Source: Hibiscus mutabilis (lineage: Eukaryota > Streptophyta > Magnoliopsida > Malvales > Malvaceae). Taken from it: a DNA stretch of 64,000 nucleotides. How positions within the stretch are numbered: the stretch's first letter is position 1; each line of letters begins with the position of its first letter. The notes under the pieces are model-generated. The model ran no database searches. It had not been told where the DNA came from and saw nothing but the letters and a program-made list of their open reading frames with translations. Below, piece by piece: positions 58,028 to 64,000 of this stretch. The position numbers and the translations under genes were made by a program. The DNA lies in the NCBI GenBank assembly GCA_019671005.1, contig CM033745.1:1907146-1971145 (forward strand), read 5' to 3'.

Positions 58028-61000
58028 TCATTCAGAATCGGAATACTCGACCTTGATGAACAAACCCAACTGTTGCAGTGGGTTCCCACAAATTCCTTCA
58101 TATGATGCTCCACTCGCCTTTTCAGATTCATTCTTAAGATCAAGCAATTGATTATTAGAAAGGGAGCATCCACTTAACATCTCGAGTTCTTTCAATATCT
58201 CCAAGTTCTGCTCAATCTCGGCTGTTTTCTCCATCTGAAAAAACAGGCAAGTAAAATAATCGCATTAGCTGATGCTCTCTGTTTCACATTTGTATATAGT
58301 ATTACAGTGGTCTAGGGTCTAAAATCCCCCCCCCCCCCCCACACTCATATATGGACAAAAAGAGAACAATAGATAAAACCTTTTGCAATGCAATTCGAGC
58401 AGCTTCTCTTTCTCTTTCCCGTTGCTTTTTCAGCTCGACCTCTGCCATCATTTTTGCTGCTGCTTCAGCAGCTACGATTTGAGCTTCGATTTTTGCCTTT
58501 TCTGTGAAGATCCAAGATCATGTATAAGACCTTTAGGCACGTTACTGCCCCACAATTGCTTAACCAACATAAAAGTTAAAACTACCAAGGAATATGTCCC
58601 TGCGTGCACCGAAAGTACTCATCCCTAGTCACTTGCAACATGCATGCATCAATATTATCTGATACTTGTATACAGGTCTATAAATCAACCCAACCTACAA
58701 ATCATTTCATTTCTCTGATTCAATGATAACCCTTGGATATAAACACACTATTACATCAAACACGAAAGAAAAAGAGAAATTGTACAATACGCTATTAAAC
58801 TAATTATTGCATAGGTAGGCACATATGGCATCATACTCATAAGATTGAATCTATACACAATCAAGAAGATGAACCGAGTTTTTTAACAGTCTCATAGATT
58901 AAAGCACTTCAAAACCTATAATGGCAAGTAAAAAAATAAGTGAAAAAAAGTAATTTTAAATCTATACACAACTCTAAAAAAACCAATAGGGTTTGAGTTT
59001 CGTTTAGTTCCATTTAATGAGAATTAGAAGATTTTAGTTGTTAGCAGCAAATATAAGAAGGGGAAATAGAAAACAATAAAAATGATCAACAATGCAACAA
59101 ATACTAAGGAACCACAATAAGTGTGAAGCTTCAAAGATCACCTTCACGCTGCCTTTTTTCCAATCTTTCCTTTTCCTGCTGCATCTTCACTGGATCAGTT
59201 TTATCACACTGTTTAACAAGACAGCATATGATATCACTAAGATAACATGCAACAAACAATTCCCAACACACGACTCAAAATATAGCCTTCCAAAACTTAC
59301 ATTCTCAAGTAGTGCCCTCTGCTGAGCTTTCAAAATAGTGTCTGCAAAACGAGTTTTCAGCATTGCAGCACGGAGAGCTTTTTTTGGTGACATCCGCAAA
59401 TCAAAAATAGGAGTCGACAATCCTACATCAGATAATAGAAAAACAAATGAAGTGATTAAGCTTACCGCATAAGGGATCTAATAACAACCGGAAACCACGT
59501 CGTTTATATAAGGCCAAAAAGGAAAATGCTCAATCGTTAACATTAGTGCAAAACTGACCATCACCAGAAGCAGCTTCTGTTGGAGTTGTAAGTTGAGAAC
59601 TGTTGCATACATTCTCATCATCCAAAGCACTTACAGCCCCTTAATATTTTTAAAAGAATTTACAATACTCAGATCAAGAATCGAGTAGAAAATCATAAAA
59701 TAAAATCAAAATATTTCCTCACCATTAGAAACTTGATCAGACTTGCTCATTTGCGAAGTCAATGTGCTTTTTGCCTGGGACTCCTAGTTTTTTAATATAA
59801 AATTTCAATAACATATTTCATGACACATCATAAGAACAATCAGAATCTATTGCTATAAAAGCTGTACTGTATACCAATTTAGAGACATCAGCGCTGCACA
59901 CTCTAAGATCTCCACCCAATGATCTTTCAGAAGTCATATCTACACCGAAAAAAATGAGTTATGTCCTCAAACTACAAAACAGATGTAGCACCAGAAATAA
60001 TCAAGACTAACCACTAGAAGATGCATGGTATGAATCACTTGGAAGGGTACATTGACACTTAATGATGCCACATGAACTGCATCTGGAGGCACCTGGGCTC
60101 ACTGGTGGCTTGGCATTGGTAGACCCTTGAGAAGATCCACCACTACCAGTACCGGTGCCTATAAGACACATTGCAAATTAGCCCCCATAAAGAGCCAAAA
60201 AGCAGATATTCTATTCTGCCATTTCATACCTTTTGGTAAGCTTTTTCCTGCCAATTTACTCATACAGTTCTGTGCCGGTTTAGGAAGCTCAACCTATTAA
60301 TAAGCCAAGAAATTCAGCATCCAAAGCAATGCAAACTTCTATGGTACAAACATGAAATGCGCAAGACATTACTTCAAAGAGAAAACTAAGATGCTGAATG
60401 CTGACAACAAAATACTACAATGACTATTACTCTGATTTGCTTTACAATTGTCAATTCCAACATTGTTCATTAACAATATATTGAATTTACACCAATTCAG
60501 AATCCTAAGCAAGCACAAGTATGATTGTTTACAACTACTACTGACAGTTATCACCTCAGTTGCTCTGGCATTCAGAGGAACCTTTGCAACCTTCTCCTCA
60601 GATGCCTTTGACTTCTTGGGAAGAGAACCATTTCCAGATTGCAGTGTTTTAGGATAACTCTGTCTTGATTCATTAACATCTTTCAGTCGCAAGCTCAGAA
60701 TTTTCCCTTGCCCAACCTTAAAATTTTCTTCATTATTTTTCTCCTCCAAAGATTTCCATCTAGCCTCAAAAAATTCTTCCATTTCTGCTGCCATCTTATG
60801 AACATTATTGGATGGGGGATTATACAGCATTGCATTAGCAAACGTTAGTCTGATATCATCCACAAACTCATCAGTGCCAAGATAAATATTCTTTGCTAGC
60901 TTGGACTTCACTGTACCCAAATCCATGGGGTTTTTTATTATAGAAAAATAATCAGGAATCCCCAGTGCCTTAGGATCCACTGGTTCATTGAAAACCCAAC

Positions 61001-61295
61001 CAGCTGGATGTTTCATCAGTGCTTTCAGTAGAGCAGAACAATGCTGAGTCATGCAACGGTCCATCTTCCGCCTCTTCTCAGGTGGACCACCCACACTCAC
61101 CCCTTCTGGTCGAATCTTGATAGCAGTTGAAGTCTCCTTTGAATTTCCAGCAGATGACCTCTTTTTTCCATCACAAGAACTACTCAGTTGCTGGCCCCAA
61201 TCATAAGATTGGACTGCTTGAATTGCTTCAACCTTCTGAGAAGGGAACTTGATCTTCAATTTCAGCTTTGGCACAGCACTTCCCGTGGCAATCAT
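58028..61295 (-). CDS. Bromodomain (BET/GTE) transcription factor, GTE12-like
   Basis: Ten coding exons, 61295-60555, 60293-60230, 60158-60012, 59939-59875, 59783-59723, 59639-59559, 59422-59301, 59208-59142, 58501-58380 and 58234-58028, join in frame to 558 residues with GT-AG ends throughout. The N-terminus (MIATGSAVPKLKLKIKF) fits GTE12-type proteins. The bromodomain covers about residues 80-182 (GWVFNEPVDPKALGIPDYFS, MDLGTVKSKL, LTFANAMLYNPPSNNVHKMA), with the acetyl-lysine asparagine in LYNP (N159). A Cys-rich patch, then MSPKKALRAAMLKTRFADTI, and a Lys/Glu coiled coil (VELKKQREREREAARIALQK) follow. I see no NET domain. The frame stops at EYSDSE, but the next bases encode EDGEEGEILS one base out of frame, so the acidic tail is lost by a frameshift. 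Such proteins read acetylated histones in the nucleus. Confidence 0.92.
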
Positions 61296-62160
61296 TCTGT
61301 AAAGCTGAAAACTTCAAATCTAGCACCTTTTAGATTTCCACTTTCACAGACACTGGGAAAAAGGTAGACAGCAGAAAGAACCCATAAAATTTTGAGGCAG
61401 CTACGTACTACAAGTATGAAATAAAAAAATACATTATGGCAAAATTTCTATTTAGCGGGCAGGAGGACAACTATCAAAAGAATCAGACACCATGATCAAA
61501 CAAAACGCTTATCACAATCATAAAAATGATTACATGGATTCATAAAATAAAATAACTACAGGTAAAACTAAAACTTTCCACCAAAAAAGTCAGCAAAACT
61601 TAACAAAGGGCAATAGGAGTTTCTTCATGTCTGTAAAATCAAAAAGAGCATTGGGAAGAACAATAGCAAAAACCAGGAAACATAAAAAGTTCCAATACCC
61701 CGCATAAGATCACAAGCAATTCGATTTATTCCTTGTTACTGATAAGCCAGAAAAGAAAAGTTCATAAATATACCAAGTTGACCGACAAAAACCAAATCTT
61801 CGCAAAATCGTAACAAACACCATTTGAGATAAAAGGAAAAGAGAAAAAATAATAATTTTTGGATCAGGCATAAACAAAACCCGGACAGAAGTTAGATCTT
61901 TTAAACCGGCAATTCAGTAACTAAAACACAAAATTGTAAACAAATACCTCTGGAAAGTGGAAATTAAGATGAAAAGGGGACATAATTCAAACTAAGAGCA
62001 CCGCTAAGTAATTATAATGAAATAATCAGAAATTCCTAACAAAAACGTTGGGCAGATTCATTCATTCCGAAACTCAATTTACCAAATCAAAGAAATCAGA
62101 ATATCCAAAACCATGCAGATAATGAAACTTAAGTTAGAGTTTTGTCAAACATACCGGAAA
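61296..62160 (-). other. 5' UTR intron of the GTE gene
   Basis: Reading minus, a donor TTCCG|GTATGTTT near 62156 and an acceptor TTTACAG just before the start ATG enclose about 860 bases of AT-rich DNA without a gene. Long introns in the 5' UTR are common in this family. Donor and acceptor are both canonical but the exon 1 boundary is inferred. Confidence 0.55.
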
Positions 62161-62306
62161 TCAAGCCACACAAGCGCCGGAAAAACTTTGACTGATAGAT
62201 CGACTCAACAGCGGGGGATCTAAGAGAGAGTTTAAAAAAGAGGGAAAAAGAAGAAAAAGACGAGAGAACAAAGCGTGAGGAGAAGAGAGAGTGAAAGATA
62301 ATTTGC

Positions 62307-62392
62307 TAGGGTTTTATCTCTACACTGCTACTCTTACTCCACTGCTTGTCTGCTTCGATATAGAGAGAGGTGTAAATCTCAGCTAGGGTTTT
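62307..62392 (-). promoter_or_regulatory. Two telo-boxes upstream of the GTE gene
   Basis: AAAACCCTA occurs twice on the minus strand (62315-62307 and 62392-62384), 77 bases apart, upstream of the inferred first exon. Telo-boxes are typical of plant genes active in dividing cells. The function here is inferred. Confidence 0.45.
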
Positions 62393-63479
62393 ACTATCTC
62401 TTGCTTTTATCTCTGTACTGTACGTTCGCTTTTACAAATTGAAATTACGATTCTTGATTTTTACATCAGAAATATAGCATAAAGGTTAGAGTTCTGTGCT
62501 TGGTTAAATGTCTAATTTGCCCTAGGCTTGGCTACCGTTTTGGTTGCAGTCGATGATGGTTCAAGATGTAATTTCAAGATTACTACTATTATTGTCCAAA
62601 ATATAATGATAGGCGTGACGTATTGCTGATTGTGATTATAAAGTCTACACGGTTTCGTACTGAATCCAACATATATGGGCTGTTTTTATATTAGGTAAAA
62701 TATGCTTCAAGTCCGTCAACTCTTAGTATATTTTGAATTTAGTACTTTACTTTTATTTTTTAGAATTTAACCTCCCTACTTTCAAGATTTAAAAATTCAA
62801 GTCACCAGATTTTTTTTTGAGTCGAACTTTTTAATATTATAAATATTTAAAGATTCAAGATTTATAATATTATGTTAAAACTTGAAGTTTATTTGATTTC
62901 TTTAGTTGAGCTTACAAAACTACAAGTTAAGTTGAGTTTTTCCACATTAAGTGAAGTGAGAAATTTTAGTTTTTTCGAGTTGAGTCAAAATTTACTCACC
63001 CCTATTTGGTTCAAGAATAACAAGAGTGAAGAAACTGAACTGATAAATTAAGAGCATGATGTTATAAATTGGGGTGTTTAATCGAGTCCTCGAATTTTCT
63101 AGTACTAAAAATATCGGCCCATGTCCCAGCCTGTGAATATTGTTACCCCCAATGATTGGGTACCCCTAAGTCAGATTAAATTTGTTCAATTTTTATTTTT
63201 ACACATCATACAATTTAAAGTATTTCGAAATAACAAGCTTAAAACTTAGAAGTTCAAATTACATAATGATATAATCCAAACATAAAGTTTAAATCCAAGT
63301 TATTAATCAAAAGATAAAAGCTAAAAGTCCCAAAACTATAACTAAATATAAAACATAAATTCATGTACTCATCGACGACATGAGATATTTAAGAATAAGA
63401 TTTAGAAATTAGTGTAAAATATTTGAAATATTTAATTTTTAACTTAAAAAACTCTCATTGATCTAAAAATAAAAATAAT
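62393..63479. other. Intergenic AT-rich DNA
   Basis: No gene seen. The stretch separates the promoter of the bromodomain gene from the Mutator-like end at 63480. Confidence 0.4.
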
Positions 63480-64000
63480 GTAAAGTACACAGATAGTCAC
63501 TAAACTTTTAGAGTGCTTTTATTTTGGTCACCGAACTTTTAAAAATTTCATTGGAGTCATCCAACTTTTATTTCGCTTTCATTTTGGTCACTCTCGTTAC
63601 TTTTTGTTAGAAAAATGATGACGTAACCCATTAATATATTTTAATACATTCGCGGCTAATTAAAAATAAAATCATTTCTAAATTAAATACATTGATACAA
63701 TAAAAAAACTTTGGTCAATAGAAAAAAAACCCTAATGTTCTCTATTACGGGAAACCCTAATGGTCCGAGTGTTACGATGGTTTACGATCAACCTGGTGGG
63801 CGGCCACCAAATTTTGCTCCGTCTATCCCGGTTACTCTAGCCAGGGAACGGCCGGCGTACCCCTCGCCACTGGATGTTGAACGCATGAATAAAAAGGGTT
63901 GTCGTGAGGAACTTAATGGTGCCTTGTTGAAGGACGATGCGATGGATGCTAAAGGGGTTATTTCTGATGGTGTTAGTGGGACTGTTGAGGTTGGTACAAC
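63480..64000 (+). mobile_element. Mutator-like element end, running off the window
   Basis: From GTAAAGTACACAGATAGTCA at 63480, the sequence follows the left terminal repeat of the element at 40356. Shared words are TCACCGAACTTTTAAAAAT, AGTCATCCAACTTT, TTCATTTTGGTCACT, CGTTAC and TTAGAAAAATG. The leading GG is absent. The opposite end and target duplication lie beyond the window, so size and completeness are unknown. The terminal repeat resembles the 40356 copy up to about 63615, then diverges into sequence with an ORF. Confidence 0.7.
63735..64000 (+). CDS. Partial ORF at window edge, possibly transposon-encoded
   Basis: An ATG at 63735 opens a frame of at least 88 codons that continues past the end of the window. 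It begins MFSITGNPNGPSVTMVYDQP and continues with GGRPPNFAPSIPVTL, RERPAYPSPLDVERMNKKG and DDAMDAKGVISDGVSG. The GC content is higher than the flanks and the codon composition is balanced, so it looks coding. The style resembles the start of plant LINE ORF1/gag-like (DUF4283-type) proteins, a guess from memory. It follows a Mutator-like terminal repeat by about 115 bp, so it may be a gene inside the element, a captured gene, or an inserted LINE. Confidence 0.5.
   Translation, partial: MFSITGNPNGPSVTMVYDQPGGRPPNFAPSIPVTLARERPAYPSPLDVERMNKKGCREELNGALLKDDAMDAKGVISDGVSGTVEVGT

Noticed and set aside
1..64000. Prokaryotic-type systems (operons, CRISPR, phage defence)
   Set aside because: The window is clearly plant nuclear DNA with spliced genes; no evenly spaced short repeats or compact gene clusters exist.

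Overview
The window is nuclear DNA of a flowering plant. The gene families are plant-specific (WRKY, purine permease, XTH, AWPM-19, GTE bromodomain protein, X8/callose-binding GPI protein). Genes carry short GT-AG introns, lie as exon islands in very AT-rich intergenic DNA, and are separated by LTR elements, MITE-like elements and degenerate repeats. The repeat styles, especially the GGGTAAAGTACACCAATGGT terminal-repeat family, remind me of Malvaceae genomes such as Gossypium. That placement is inference from memory, not proven here. There is no operon, CRISPR array or bacterial element.

Layout: 1-9.9 kb is repeat-rich DNA with a GC-rich island (1.07-1.55 kb), a broken F-box/kelch gene (5.3-6.3 kb, minus) and a foldback element (6.3-7.1 kb). 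A complete WRKY28/71-type transcription factor gene lies at 10.06-11.42 kb (minus). 11.6-18.5 kb is mostly non-coding. A 4.5-kb LTR retrotransposon with matching 5-bp target duplications, no recognisable gag-pol and two internal tandem-repeat blocks occupies 18.55-23.07 kb. Two tandem purine-permease genes, both frameshifted, lie at 25.0-28.3 kb, followed by a fragment of an SPX-MFS vacuolar phosphate transporter gene (28.6-29.0 kb). The X8/GPI gene (32.2-33.4 kb) and the ribosomal protein eL32 gene (35.6-36.6 kb) are complete, as is a single-exon coiled-coil, tail-anchored protein gene (37.2-38.2 kb, minus). An RNase H-like pseudogene (39.4-39.7 kb) and a 1,153-bp Mutator-like element with 9-bp target duplications (40.36-41.51 kb) follow. 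Next come a complete AWPM-19 membrane protein gene (42.8-43.6 kb) and an acidic protein gene with one apparent base missing (45.1-46.9 kb, minus). After that there are two adjacent MITEs (47.3-47.7 kb), a collapsed LTR element (49.6-51.95 kb) abutting an oppositely oriented LTR fragment, a complete XTH gene (53.8-55.0 kb, minus), and a ten-coding-exon GTE12-like bromodomain gene (58.0-61.3 kb, minus). The right edge holds another Mutator-like terminal repeat followed by an ORF running off the window.

The genes do not form a pathway. XTH, the X8 protein and AWPM-19 act at the wall or plasma membrane; WRKY and GTE are nuclear; eL32 is ribosomal. The most informative content is the mobile-element structure: precise element ends, target-site duplications, primer-binding sites and internal tandem repeats. 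A second point of interest is the run of single-base lesions in otherwise conserved genes, which may be real decay or consensus-sequence error.
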